A DNA stretch of 64,000 nucleotides from Aquila chrysaetos chrysaetos (GCF_900496995.4 NC_044012.1:1426001-1490000); one strand, 5' to 3'; positions 1-16,766 are shown, counted from the first letter of the stretch. Notes: generated by a model from the sequence alone, not told the origin. Numbers and translations are program-made.

Positions 1-55
1 CCGCCCAGCACCGGCACCGGCACCGGCACCGGGCACCGGGCACCGGCACCGGCCC
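1..55 (+). promoter_or_regulatory. DBNDD1 5' UTR / CpG-rich start with CCGGCA hexamer repeats
   Basis: The bases just before the DBNDD1 ATG are almost wholly CCGGCA/CCGGGCA units (about 11-52). This is probably 5' UTR within a CpG island. The promoter itself lies left of the window. Confidence 0.45.
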
Positions 56-3000
56 ATGGAGGCTCCGGGAGCGACCGGCACCGTAGGTGAGGGCGGGGGG
101 AGTTGGCGGGGGGGGGGGGCGGGTGGGGAGCGGGGAACGGACCGGTACGCCCATCACCGCGGCCCCGGGGCGGGCGGAACCGGGGCGGGCCCCGCGGGGC
201 GGGAGTACGGGGCAGGGGGGGGGGCCGGGGGTGCACAAGGAGATGTAGGGGGGGTGTGTGCAAGGGGTGTGTGTGCAAGGGGTGTGTGTGCAAGGGGGTG
301 TGTGCAAGGGGGTGTGTACGGGGATGCGGGGGGGGTATGCAAGGGGGGGGGTGTGTGTGAGCGGGGGGGGGTTGAATTGGGGGTGCAGGGGGCTCTGGCT
401 GGGGGTGCGGGGGGGGTGTGTGCAAGGGGGGGTGCGGGAGGGTATGCATGAGGGTGCGGGGGTGCAAGGGGGGGCGCAGATGCGCATGGGGGGAGCGTGT
501 GTGTGCCCCGGTGTGGGGTACGTGTGGGGCTGTGCTGGGGGGGGCCCGGCTGCAGGGGTGGGGGTCGGTGGGATGGGGGGCTGGGGGCGGGGGGGGACAC
601 GCACACAGCACAGGCAGGGGGTGTCTGTGCGGGCAAGTGTGTGCAGGGGGAGTCTGGGATGGGGGTCTGGGTGTGCAGTGGGGTGCCCACGGGATGTGGG
701 GGTACGGTGGGGTGCCCGGGGGGGGGGGGGTGCACGGTGGGGCGCCCAGGTGACGTGGGGGTGCAGTGGGGTGCCGAGGGGATGTGGGGGTGCAGTGGGG
801 TGCCAGGCCAGGGTACAGGGTGCCTGGGGCACGCTGAGGTGCGGGGGGGGTGCCCGGCAGGGAGGTGGGTACCGGGGCACAGACACCCCCGTGCAGGTGT
901 GCCGGTGCTGGTGGAGGAGCGTGGAGGGCTGGGGTGCTCAGGGACGGGGTGGTGGCCGTGCCGGTGGAGCCGGGGGGGCCCCCGGTATTAGAGGGGGGCT
1001 GCGGTGGGGTCCTGCACGGTGACACGGGTGGCAGTGGGGCTCCTGTACATGCCCGTCCCTCCCGTACGTGCCCCGCGCACGGCTGTGCCGCAGCCCCTGT
1101 CGCGGTGGCAGCCCCGGCCGTGCCCTCCCGTGGCACCGAGGGCACCGGGCCCTTCAGAGCCACGCGGGAGGACGGTGCCACCGGCCCGGGCACCGGCCAG
1201 GAGCGGGGCCGATGCCGGTGGGGTGGCAAGAGCCGGCTGCCGCCTGGCTCTGCGGTTTGACGTGAGTCAGCAGAGCGGTGTGCGGGGAGGGAGCCCTGAT
1301 GCCGGCCCCGTTCCCCGCCAGGCAGCCGGTGAGCCCAGGCCGGAGCGGGGCGGCGTGGCCGGCGGCGTGGCCGGCGGCGTGGCGTGACCATGCAGGCGGA
1401 GGCCAGAGGGGATTTCTGCGGCAGAGACCAGCACCCCGGTGGGTGGGGGCTCGGGGAGGGGGCGAGAGCGGGGTCGGGAGGCTGCCGGTGGCAGGGGACA
1501 ACACGCTCCAGGCGGTGACACCGCCGTGTCACCCACCGGCGCGTGGGGTGGGATGGCAGGAGTGGGCACCCCCCGGGGAGCTCTTCCCGGCATTGGAGCG
1601 GGATGAGGACCCCGCTTCCCGGGCGGAGGGACGTGCCGGCAGTGCGGGGTGCCTGGTCCCACCTTGCGGGGTGAGGACGCGGCAGAGCCGGTGTCGGGGC
1701 AGGGGCGCGGGTGTCCCGTGGCTCCGTGTACTAGGAACAGGAACCGATCGCCCCCGTAACGTCCCTTTCCCCATCCCGGCTCCTTTGGGTTGGGGGGATT
1801 TCTGTCCCCTGCCCCGCCATCACCATCCTGGGGGGAAGGAGGAGATGCCCGTCCCCGTGCCATCTCGTCCGGCGGCGCGGTGATGGCAGGGCCCGGTGGC
1901 ATGTGGTGCCGGCTTCGTCCTGCCCCAGCACCGGCCCTGGGTGGGCTGGGGGCCCAGGCGCGGTGGTGCCCGGTGCTGCCCTGGGCACACAGGGTCTCCT
2001 GCCCACCCTCAGTGCCCGGAGGGGTGCCCAACAGGCACGGCTGCGCCACGACCACGAGCTGTGCCATGACCACGGTCGCCTCGGCCCCGCCGGCTTTTGC
2101 CGGGAGACAAACCGCCCCTTGTCTGGGCTCCGGCACAGGCCGTGCTTTTGTCTCACCGACACAAAGGGGCTGTGCGGGGCGGGGGGCGCAGGGCTGCCGG
2201 CTGCCGGCACGGGGGTCCGGGGCCCTGGGCAGCTCTGCCCGTTCCCCCGGCCCCCCCCCGGGGGTCCCGCTGCTCCCGTCCCCCTCGGCTGGGACACCCC
2301 GAGGGGGCTGGCGGGGCACCAGGACGGAGCTGCCGTCACCGACGCGGCAGGTGCCGGTATCGCAGAGCTCGGCAAGGAGGTGCTGGTCCCGGAGCGCCCG
2401 GCAGGGACCCCCACCCACGGGCCGGCCCAGGAGACCCCCGGAGCCCCCACGGAGGAACAGGGCGGCATCCCCATCCCCATCCCAGCGCCGGCCTGCTGCA
2501 GGTCACTGAGCGCAGACGTGAGTGCCGCCCTGCGCGGGCAGCCCTGCCTGTCCCTGGGGTCCCCTGCCTGCCCTTAGCATTCCCTGCCAGCCCCCGCGGT
2601 CCCCTGCCTGCTCCTGGGGTCCCTGCCTGTCCCTGGCATCCCCTGCCTGTCCCTGAGGTCCCTGCCAGCCCCCGCGGTCCCCTGCCTGCTCCTGGGGTCC
2701 CCTGCCAGCCCCGAGCTGGTCATTGCCCCCGCCGAGCCCCTCATCTCCCCCAGCTCCCCAGGCCCCTGAGTGCCAGACCCCCCCCCCCGCACCGAGGGCT
2801 CCCCCCCGCTGCCTGCAGCCCATCCCCGGGGCCTCGCGCCGGGCAGCGGCCGGGTCCCCCAGCACCGCCGGCTGCCCGCAGAGCCCCTGAGCAGCGTCTC
2901 CTCGCTGGAGGTGCACTTTGACCTGCTGGACCTGACGGAGCTGACCGACATGTCGGACCAGGAGCTGGCCGAGGTCTTCGCCGACTCGGACGAGGAGAAC

Positions 3001-3265
3001 GCGGCCGGAGAGTCGCCCAGCGGTGAGCGAGCGGGGCCGTTGTCCGTCCGTCCGTCCGTCCGTCCCGGCCATCCGGCAGGCCTTGAGCCGTCTGTCCCCG
3101 TAGGGCTGCAGCCGCAGGCGGTGCCGCGGGCCGGATACCTGCGCTCGCCCTCCTGGACCCGAGCGCGGGAGCAGGGCCGGGAGAAGAAACACCTCAGCGA
3201 CCCGGAGCTGCCGCCGGGGACCCCCGGACGCCTTCCTGCCCGCCGAACGGCCGCGGGAGCCCTAA
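56..3265 (+). CDS. DBNDD1: DBNDD1, dysbindin domain-containing protein 1 (4 exons, two frame offsets)
   Basis: Small cytosolic protein of the dysbindin family; its role is poorly known. Exons by eye: 56-86, 2366-2517, 2882-3022, 3104-3265. Exon 1 reads [10 protein letters not shown] and joins [10 protein letters not shown], matching the length of the mammalian N-terminus. Exon 2 ends with GLLQVTERR. Exon 3 carries the diagnostic acidic dysbindin core ([17 protein letters not shown]). Exon 4 has [11 protein letters not shown] and ends [10 protein letters not shown]-stop. About 161 aa, against 158 in human as I recall. Oddity: the conserved frame is kept only if one base is missing near 2488-2491 and one extra base is present near 3221-3226. 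Read literally, exon 2 joined to exon 3 meets a stop almost at once. Sequencing or assembly error in GC-rich DNA is the likeliest cause; a true lesion is possible. It is convergent with DEF8, as in mammals. Identity is secure from exons 3-4 and synteny. Confidence 0.88.
87..2365 (+). other. DBNDD1 intron 1, G-rich with short tandem arrays
   Basis: Very G-rich on the plus strand. Visible arrays: a ~16-bp unit (GTGTGTGCAAGGGGGT type) at about 246-315; a ~35-bp degenerate unit around GTGCAGTGGGGTGCC at about 676-806; a 12-bp unit (GTGGCCGGCGGC) at about 1351-1383. I see no exon here. The long open frames on both strands follow from base composition. Confidence 0.55.
2560..2716 (+). repeat. Minisatellite in DBNDD1 intron 2 (~26-bp unit, 78-bp higher order)
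   Basis: CCTGCCTG/CCTGGGGTCC-type units repeat about every 26 bp. The block beginning TCCCTGCCAGCCCCCGCGG recurs at 2581 and 2659, giving a 78-bp higher-order period of about three subunits. Confidence 0.7.
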
Positions 3266-4662
3266 GGGCTGCACCGGCCCCAAGAGGGGGGACACACCGG
3301 GATGGCAGGGGGGACAGACACGCACACCGGAGCCCATCCCCATCACCCTGCCGGAGGCGGGGGGGGGGGACACACACCTGGGTGCAGGACTGGTATTGCA
3401 GCGGGGGCAACCGGCCCCGGGCAGAGGTGGCCCCCAGCCCCGCGGAGGCAAGCCCGCTGTCCCCCCGGGCCACGGGGAAGGGGGAACCGGTCCCCCCCGC
3501 CGGGACCCGGGGCTGCCCGCGGCCCCGGCTGCCGGGACTGGTGACCCGGGCGGGACACACCGTCCAGCCCGGCCGGAGCCGGGCCGGTACCGGTACCGGT
3601 GCCCACCCGCTTCTCATGTAGCAGTGCTGTGTTCCGGTAAAACCGAGCGAGCCTCCACCGCCCTGCCTCTGCCCATCTCCGTCGCCGCGGGGCGGGGGGG
3701 GGGGGGGAAGCCCGGGAGGGGCTGCGGGGGCACCGGGGGGGGGGGGAATAGAGCCCACTGTCACACCCACAAAACACCCCCCCCCCCCCAGGCACGCATG
3801 ACCGGGACCAGGACCGGGCAGTGGAGATCCCGGGGGGGGGGGCAGCCCCCATCCCGCTGCCCCCGAGCGACCGCTCGCTGTCGTGTCCCCCCCGCCCCGA
3901 ACCAAAGCAGGGACACGAGTGGTGGGTTGCAGAAAGAGGCCTTGTTAATGCTACAGAAAACCCGGGGGGGGGGGGCAGCGGCCCCGCACGACGCCCAGCC
4001 CAGCCCCAGCCCTCCCGCAGCCCCCCCCTGCTTCGGGCGCTCAGCCCCAGATGCAGGGGGGGAACCAGGTGTTTTCCCCCAGAATCAGCAGCATTATCCC
4101 AGTAGTGTGTGTGTATGGGGGGGGGGGTCCCCAGCTCCTGCTTCCCGACACCCTGCCCGGGCCTTCAGCCACCCGCAGAGGCGGCGAGAGGAGTTTCGGG
4201 GTGACTCTTGCGTCGAGTCCCGGTGCGCTCGCCTTCCCCGGCAGCACCCGTCGTTCCGGCGTTGTTCCGGCTCAGCCGGCACGCTCGCCCACGCCGCACG
4301 GCTGCAGGCAGCAGAGCACCGCACCCCTGCCCTGCCCGCACCCCTGCCCGCACCCCTGCCCGCACCGCGGCCCCGAGCGGGCAACATCCCAGGCGCTGAC
4401 GGCACGGGCAGGATTTGGCGCAGGGATGGCGGGAGCCGCTGCCGGTCATTAACCGGCTCCCGGCACCCTCCCACAGGGCTCACTCAGGTCCGGCAGCGAC
4501 CCCCCCACCCCACCCCAGGCCCAGGACCCCCAGCCGTCCCCACGGGCAGAGGGTCCCAGCTGCCTCGCAGAGCTGGGGGCTGCCTGTGTCCATCCCAGGG
4601 CCCCGTGGCAGGTTGGGGCGGGGGGGGGGGGGGGTGGCCGTGGGGCTGGCCCCCCCCCCCAC
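3266..4662. other. Convergent intergenic stretch between DBNDD1 and DEF8 3' ends
   Basis: Both genes end toward this 1.4-kb stretch, so it should hold their 3' UTRs. I found no canonical AATAAA for either gene on its sense strand. It has several G or C runs of 8-12 bases (3360, 3690, 3745, 3780, 3830, 3965, 4620) and a threefold CACCCCTGCCCG-like repeat near 4320-4365. No gene is recognised. Confidence 0.5.
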
Positions 4663-8587
<3,925 letters not shown>

Positions 8588-8665
8588 GGTCCCGGTCCCG
8601 GTCCCGGTCCCGGTCCCGGTCCCGGTCCCGGTCCCGGTCCCGGTCCCGGTCCCGGTCCCGGTCCC
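8588..8665. repeat. (GGTCCC)13 hexanucleotide array upstream of DEF8
   Basis: Thirteen uninterrupted GGTCCC units on the plus strand (GGGACC on the DEF8 sense strand), about 0.5 kb upstream of the DEF8 start codon. Such G-rich hexamers can form quadruplexes and change length. Its place in the likely 5' non-coding part of DEF8 is inferred. Confidence 0.9.
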
Positions 8666-8984
8666 CCGGCCCGCCAGGGGGCAGCGCCCCCGCCCCACTC
8701 ACCGCAACGCCGCGCGCCGCCGCCCCCTCCACCTCTCCCCTCTCCTTCACTGCCGCGCCCCGCCCAGCCGCCCCGCCCCGCCTCGCCCCGCCCTGCCTTA
8801 CCCCGCTGCCGCCCCCTGTCGGTCGGCGGACCGCCCCGCCCCGCCCCGCCCCGCCCCTCGCCCGGGCATGGCCGCGGCGTCCCGACCCGCGGCCCCGGAC
8901 CCGCCTGCACGGCCCGGCGGCTCCTCCTGCCCACCGCCCCCGCCTCCTCACCCGTGCCCCACGGCCCTCTGCCCCCGAGAACCC

Positions 8985-9425
8985 CAGCCCCGCAATCCCT
9001 TGTCTGCACAGCCCCCGGCCCCAGAGCTCCGGGCCCCAGAGACCCCAGCCCCATACCTCCCCATCCCCATACCTCTCCACCCCTATAGTGCCTTGGCCCC
9101 AGACCCCCCAGACCCACAGCTCCTTGTCCCTGCAGCACCCAGCCCCATAGTCCCCAGCCCCATAGCACCCTGGCCCCACAGCCCCCAGACCCATAGCTCC
9201 CCATCCCCATAGCTCTGGGCCCCAGAGCCCCCAGACCCACAGGTCCTTGCCCCTGCACCCCCCAGCCCCATAGCTCCCCATCCCCATAGCCCCCAGCCTC
9301 ATAACTCCCTGCCCCCACAGCCTCCAGCCCCATAGCTCTGGGCCCCAGACCCCCCACCCCCACAGCTCCTTGCCCCCAGCTCCATAGCTCCCCATCCCCA
9401 TAGCCCCCAGCCCCTTCCCTTGCCC
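8985..9425. repeat. Minisatellite between TUBB3 and DEF8
   Basis: Degenerate tandem array built on CCCCATAGCTCCCCATCCC and CCCAGACCCACAGCTCCTTG blocks, with many copies over about 440 bp. Reverse-strand open frames rich in GAMGLGAVG-like words are translated repeat, not a gene. Confidence 0.75.
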
Positions 9426-10030
9426 CCACAGCACAGCCCCTCTCCCCACAGGGACCCCCCAGGAGGGAGCAGCAGCCCCAGGGGGGGCTGCAGCCCCATG
9501 GCAGCCCAGCCTGGCCCCCCACTCTGGGGTCAGACCAGCACCCAGGCAGGAGCCAGGGGTCCCCAGAACCGCAGGGGTTCAAGGGCTGTTTGGGCTGGGG
9601 GTGCCCTGGATCCTCCAAAGCCAGACACGGGCCCAGCCCTGGGGCCACAGGGACCACCCAGGGGTCCATGCCCCCACCTCGGTTTGGGGGAACAAAGGGC
9701 CAACGCTGTCCTGGCACAGGGAGGGGGCAGCCACCACCCCAGCATGGAGAAGGGGGACAGTGGGGACAAAGGCACAGCCACCCTCCCAGGCACCGCACCC
9801 GCAGCCCCGGGGGGCCGGAGCTGTGGGGCAGAAGGTGTGGGGCACAGGGCAGGGGGGCAAAGGGACAGGAACTATCTGGGAGGGGACCAGGGCTCAGGCA
9901 CGGCCACCCTGGGCACGTGGGGTCCCCAAGTCCCCTCGTTAACGGGCTCAAACCCCCGAGTTGCCCCCAGCAGAAGGTCCGGTGTGTCCCATTCCCCCCC
10001 CCCCCAAAGGAGCCACAGACAGGTGGTACC
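9426..10030. other. Spacer downstream of TUBB3
   Basis: GC-rich DNA with no exon or repeat family I recognise. It ends in a C-run (about 9995-10005) shortly before the TUBB3 polyadenylation signal. Confidence 0.4.
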
Positions 10031-10044
10031 TGGACAGCAATAAA

Positions 10045-10050
10045 TTTATT
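10045..10050 (-). terminator. TUBB3 polyadenylation signal AATAAA
   Basis: TTTATT on the plus strand reads AATAAA on the TUBB3 strand, about 210 bases past the stop codon. A second, plus-strand AATAAA lies at 10039-10044. Confidence 0.7.
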
Positions 10051-10257
10051 AAGTATTCAAAAAAAATAATAGACACGAACCAGTAAAAAACGAAAAGGGG
10101 GGAGGCAGGAGGGAGGGGTGGGGGGGCCGAGCCGGCTCAGGGGGGGACGGGGTCAGGAGACACCGAAGGGCCGCACGGGGGGAGCCCGGCCGGGGCCCGG
10201 GGTGGGGGGGTGCAGCAGCGCGAAGCCGGGGGGGCTGCGGGCATCGGGCGTCGGGCA

Positions 10258-13020
<2,763 letters not shown>

Positions 13021-13210
13021 GGTGCTGCAGGGCCGGGCCTGGGCCGGAACGGAGCGGGAAACGGGAACAGGGAACGGGAGCAGCAGCAGGAGCAGGAGCG
13101 GCACCGGGAGCGCGGGGGGCGGCTCCGCTGCCGCCGCTTCCTTTATAGGCGCCTGGCGCCGCACCGGGCCGGGCGCTGACGTCACCGCCGCCCCGCAGCC
13201 AATCGGCGGC
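13021..13210 (-). promoter_or_regulatory. TUBB3 core promoter: TATA box, CRE, CCAAT box
   Basis: On the TUBB3 strand: TATAAAG at 13147-13141, a perfect CRE palindrome TGACGTCA at 13177-13184, and an inverted CCAAT box at 13199-13203. The spacing (TATA about 120 bases before the ATG, CRE about 30 bases above TATA, CCAAT just beyond) is a coherent core promoter. CREB/ATF and NF-Y binding is inferred from motif identity. Confidence 0.8.
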
Positions 13211-14038
13211 CGCCGCCGCAGCGCCGCAACAACCCTGCGGCACCGCCGCCGCCGCCGCCACCGCCCCGGACCCGCCCCGCCCCGGGCCCCGCCCCTGCCC
13301 CGCCCCTGCCCCGCCCCGGGCCCCGCCGGTTCGGGGACCTCCGGCGCCCACGGCGGGGGAGGGGGGGGGGGGGACGGGGGAGGGGACCCCCTGCACCCAC
13401 GGCGGGGGGCACCCGCCCGGCACGGCACGGCCCGGCACGGCACGGCCCGCCGCGCTGCGGGGGCACCCCGGTACCCGCGGGGGGGGGACGGACCGGGGAC
13501 CACCCAGGCACGGCGGGAGCATCCCGGGGCGGCGGGAGGGGGGGGGGGGGGCAGCACTCCAACCCTTGGCCCGTCATGGCGGGGGGGGGGACAGGGACAA
13601 GCCCCGGGGGGGGGCCGCCCCGGGGAGTCCCGGGCGCCGGGAGCCCCCCCAACCCCCGCGGCGGGGCCGGGGCGGGCGGTGGCGGGCGCGGCCCGAGAAC
13701 AAAGGCGGCGGCGAGGAGCCCCTTTGTCCGGGGGGCGGCCCTGGCCGCCCCCCACACCCCCCCCGCGGAGACCGGCATCCCGCCGCCCCGCGCCCGGGGC
13801 TGCTCCAACACCCTGCCGGTCCCTCCCGGTGCCGTCCGTCCCCCCCCTCCCCGCCTCTCCGGCCCCGGGGTCGGTGCAGGGCGGCCGCGGCCCTACAACA
13901 GCAACCGGGGAGCAATTGAGCTTCGAATAAACGGTGGGGCCGGGAAGGGCCGACACCCCCCCCGCCCCGCCCCGGTGCCCCGGGGCTCCCCCAGGGGCTG
14001 CACGGCGGTGCCAGCCACAGCATCACTGCAAAGAGCCT
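13211..14038. other. Spacer between TUBB3 promoter and MC1R 3' end
   Basis: GC-rich CpG-island-like DNA with direct repeats of CCCGCCCC-type and CACGGCACGGCCCGG-type words (about 13415-13450) and several G runs. Probably TUBB3 upstream regulatory DNA plus the MC1R 3' flank. No gene seen. Confidence 0.45.
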
Positions 14039-14044
14039 TTTATT
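14039..14044 (-). terminator. MC1R polyadenylation signal AATAAA
   Basis: TTTATT on the plus strand gives AATAAA on the MC1R strand, about 140 bases past the MC1R stop. Confidence 0.65.
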
Positions 14045-14184
14045 GGGTACTGCGAACCCGTCAGCCCGGATCGGGGTGCCGGAGGGGGACGCCCCATAGC
14101 GTGTCCCATCCCATCCGTCCGTCTGTCCGTCCGCCCACCCGTCCCGCGGCGGAGACAGCCGTGCCGTTACCTGTGTCCCGCTGC

Positions 14185-15123
14185 CTACCAGGAGCAGCGG
14201 ACCACCTCCCGCAGTGTCCGCCGGAGCTCCTGGCTCCGGAAGGCATAGATGAGGGGGTCGATGACTGAGTTACAGATGATGAGGATGAGGAAGAGGTTGA
14301 AGTAGCTGAAGAAGCAGGTGCAGAAGGGGTTGGTGGGACAGGTGACGATGAGGATGAGGTGGAAGAAGAAGGGCCCCCAGCAGATGAAGAAGACGCCCAG
14401 GAGGATGGTGAGCGTGACGGCTCCCTTCAGGCTGCTGTTGTGGTAGATGGTGGGCTGCTTCTGCTGCCTGGAGATGCTGCGGAGGTGGTGGCGGGCCAGG
14501 GCGAACATGTGGATGTAGAGCACCAGCATGAGGACCAGCATGAAGAGGAAGAAGCCGATAAGGCAGAGGAGGATGGCATTGTTGCGGCAGTAGGTGATGA
14601 AGACGGTGCTGGAGACAGTGCTGGTCAGCCAGATGCTGGCCATGGTCACCACGGCCCGTTGCAGCGTCATGATGCTGTGGTAGCGCAGGGCATAGAAGAT
14701 GGTGATGTAGCGGTCCACGGCGATGACCCCCAGGAAGGAGAGGGAGGACACAACGGAGCTGCAGATGAGCATGTCAATGACGTTGTCCATGTGGCGGACA
14801 ATGCTGGTGCGGACCACCAGCACGCCGTGCTCCATCAGCAGCATGAAGACTGTCTCCGCCAGGTTGCTGATGCTCACCAGCATGTCGGAGATGGCCAGGC
14901 AGCAGATGAAGTAGTACGTGGGTGAGTGCAGGTTCCTGTTCTTCAGGATGGCAGCCACCACCAGCAGGTTCTCCACCAGGCTCACCAGCCCCAGCATGAG
15001 GAAGAGCTCACTGGGAATGTTGAGCCCCTGGCACCAGGCGCTGCCGGCCCTGGCGTTGCTCTGGTTGCCCTCGCTGGCATTCCAGGGCTCACGCAGCAGG
15101 CGCAGGGGGGCCAGCGTCGACAT
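14185..15123 (-). CDS. MC1R: MC1R, melanocortin-1 receptor (single exon, 312 aa)
   Basis: Seven-helix Gs-coupled receptor for alpha-MSH in melanocytes; it sets eumelanin versus pheomelanin output. The conserved start [19 protein letters not shown] is used rather than an upstream in-frame ATG. N-glycosylation sequons lie at N15 and N20. The DRY motif is at 137-139, helix 6 has FFICWGPFF, helix 7 has DPLIYAF, and the tail ends CSW with a likely palmitoylated Cys. The length is two residues shorter than the 314 aa of chicken, owing to a shorter stretch before AWCQG. Glu90, equivalent to chicken Glu92, is the ancestral residue, not the activating Lys of melanic chickens and quail. Some residues differ from the fowl and finch proteins I recall (for example TYCRNN in helix 4-5, REVVRCSW at the end). 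The frame is intact. Confidence 0.98.
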   Translation of the reverse strand: MSTLAPLRLLREPWNASEGNQSNARAGSAWCQGLNIPSELFLMLGLVSLVENLLVVAAILKNRNLHSPTYYFICCLAISDMLVSISNLAETVFMLLMEHGVLVVRTSIVRHMDNVIDMLICSSVVSSLSFLGVIAVDRYITIFYALRYHSIMTLQRAVVTMASIWLTSTVSSTVFITYCRNNAILLCLIGFFLFMLVLMLVLYIHMFALARHHLRSISRQQKQPTIYHNSSLKGAVTLTILLGVFFICWGPFFFHLILIVTCPTNPFCTCFFSYFNLFLILIICNSVIDPLIYAFRSQELRRTLREVVRCSW

Positions 15124-15540
15124 GGTCCCCACCTCAGCCCCAAGGCCCCCTGCAGCACCCACACACCCCCTGAGCCCCCGTCCCGTCCCGCCAGTGCTCC
15201 TGCAATGCCCGGCGGCGAGGCCGAGGGGACGTGGAGGAATTGGGGACGTGGGGTGCCGCCACCCGGGGACGTGCCGGGGATGCCGTGTGCCCGCCAGGAC
15301 TCCCGGTGTCACGGCTGCCCTCCTCTCCAGCCCTGCCCGGCGTCCCCGCAGCCGCGCGCCCGCCGGCCCAGGGTGATGGGGAAGAAAGGGCCCTTTCTCT
15401 GCCCCAGCTCCCGCGGCTCCTCCTCCCGAGGAGGGTGGGCACCCGCATGACGGCGGCACCCCGGCAGCCAGGGGAGCCACCACAGAGGCCGGGGTTGCCG
15501 GACCCCCGACACGGCCCTAGGGAGCCCGACCGCTTCAGGT

Positions 15541-15860
15541 CATCATGTGCCCGGGGATCCCACCTGCCCTGGAAGGGGTCCACGCACTCCCCGGGGCCGT
15601 GCACCTTGGGGGGCTGTGTGCCATAGGGGTCCTCTGTGCCCTGGGGGACCGTGCACCTTGGGGTGCCCAAGTGTCCTGGGGTCCTGTGTGTGCTGGGGGG
15701 ATCCCTGCACTCTGGGGGACTGTGTGTCTTGAAGGGTCCCATGTGCCCTGCAGGCCTACGTGCCCTGGCGGGTCCACGTGCCCTGGGGGGAGAGTCTGCA
15801 GACACTGGGGTCCCGTGTGCCCTGCGGTGTCCACGCACCTTGGGGACTCTGGTGGGACCC
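15541..15860. repeat. Degenerate tandem repeat upstream of MC1R
   Basis: Units resembling GTGCCCTGGGGGACCGTGC recur roughly every 30 bases with considerable divergence. It is probably an old minisatellite. Confidence 0.5.
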
Positions 15861-16677
15861 TCCTCATTGCAGGCGCCCAAGCGCCCCTCCCAATCCCCGT
15901 GCGTGGGGCCGGGATCCCCATCAGACCCACCAGCCTGGCCTGGCCCCAGGGAAGGTATTTTGCCACGGGGTGAGCGATGGGTCCGATAGGGATCATCAAA
16001 GGCACGATTAAATGCGATGCCATGCCTGCACCCCGGCAAAGCCCGGTGCCGGAGGGAGCCCGGGCAGGCTGGGGGACGCGGGACCCATCTGACCATCATG
16101 TGCCTTTGGTTGGTGTTGATGCCTGGAGCCGCTCAGCTGCCAAAGAGCCATTCACGGCTGCATGAAAAGGCCGATCCCGCGGTCGTTCCCACTGACCGCT
16201 TCCGCTCCTTCCCGCGGGGTGCCGGGAACCCTTCCCTGTGGCACAGAGCACCCCACGGCTCCGGCACAGATGAAAGCGGCTCAGCTGGATGCGCTGGGAA
16301 TGGGGTCCCAGGCTGCCATGGTGCCTTGCTCGCACTGAGTGCCAGTACGGCAGGGAGTTACGGCCAACGCGTGCCGCGTGTCGAGCCGAAGCTGGTGCAC
16401 GTGCAGCCCCGGTGTCGGGTGAGGAGCAGCAAAACACCACTTATCCCCGCGGAAACGCAAGCAGGAGGAATCCGGACCAACAGCCACCGGCTTCCCCCCT
16501 TCCCGGCTGCTGCTCGGCTAAAGAGCGCGCTGGTACGTGCCATGAATTTTTAGCTTTATCAACAGAGGCTTTGAGAACAGAGCTAGAAAACGCCAAGTCT
16601 GCAAATCCAAGCAAAGGGAACGCAAGGCACAGGGGAGCGGATGGGGGTCCTGTGCCACGGGATTTGGATGCGCCGGC

Positions 16678-16766
16678 GGGGATGGGGACGGGGCAGGCCG
16701 GCCGGAGCCCTGGGGTCTGCGCTGCAGACCCCAGGGCTCCGGCCGGCCTGCCCCGTCCCCATCCCC
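16678..16766. repeat. Perfect 43-bp inverted repeat with 3-base spacer
   Basis: The left arm 16678-16720 is the exact reverse complement of the right arm 16724-16766, with GCT between them. The arms begin GGGGATGGGGACGGGGCAGG and meet at GGGGTCTGC/GCAGACCCC. The pairing stops sharply at both outer ends. It could be a cruciform or hairpin-forming element, or a fold-back artefact of sequencing. It matches no RNA gene I know. Confidence 0.95.

Noticed and set aside
2351-2365. Alternative DBNDD1 exon 2 start at 2351
   Set aside because: It keeps the same frame but adds five residues. Starting at 2366 gives an N-terminus equal in length to the mammalian one, so 2366 is preferred. It does not cure the frame offset.
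1267-2418. 383-residue reverse-strand open frame in DBNDD1 intron 1
   Set aside because: High GC makes stops rare. The composition is Pro/Gly/Arg-rich, no family is recognised, and real DBNDD1 exons are on the other strand.
15124-15483. 120-residue in-frame N-terminal extension of MC1R
   Set aside because: The conserved vertebrate start is at 15123. The upstream part is Pro/Gly/Arg-rich with no receptor similarity.
16678-16766. The inverted repeat as a microRNA precursor or tRNA
   Set aside because: The arms are perfectly paired and extremely GC-rich with a 3-base loop, unlike a microRNA hairpin. There is no cloverleaf.
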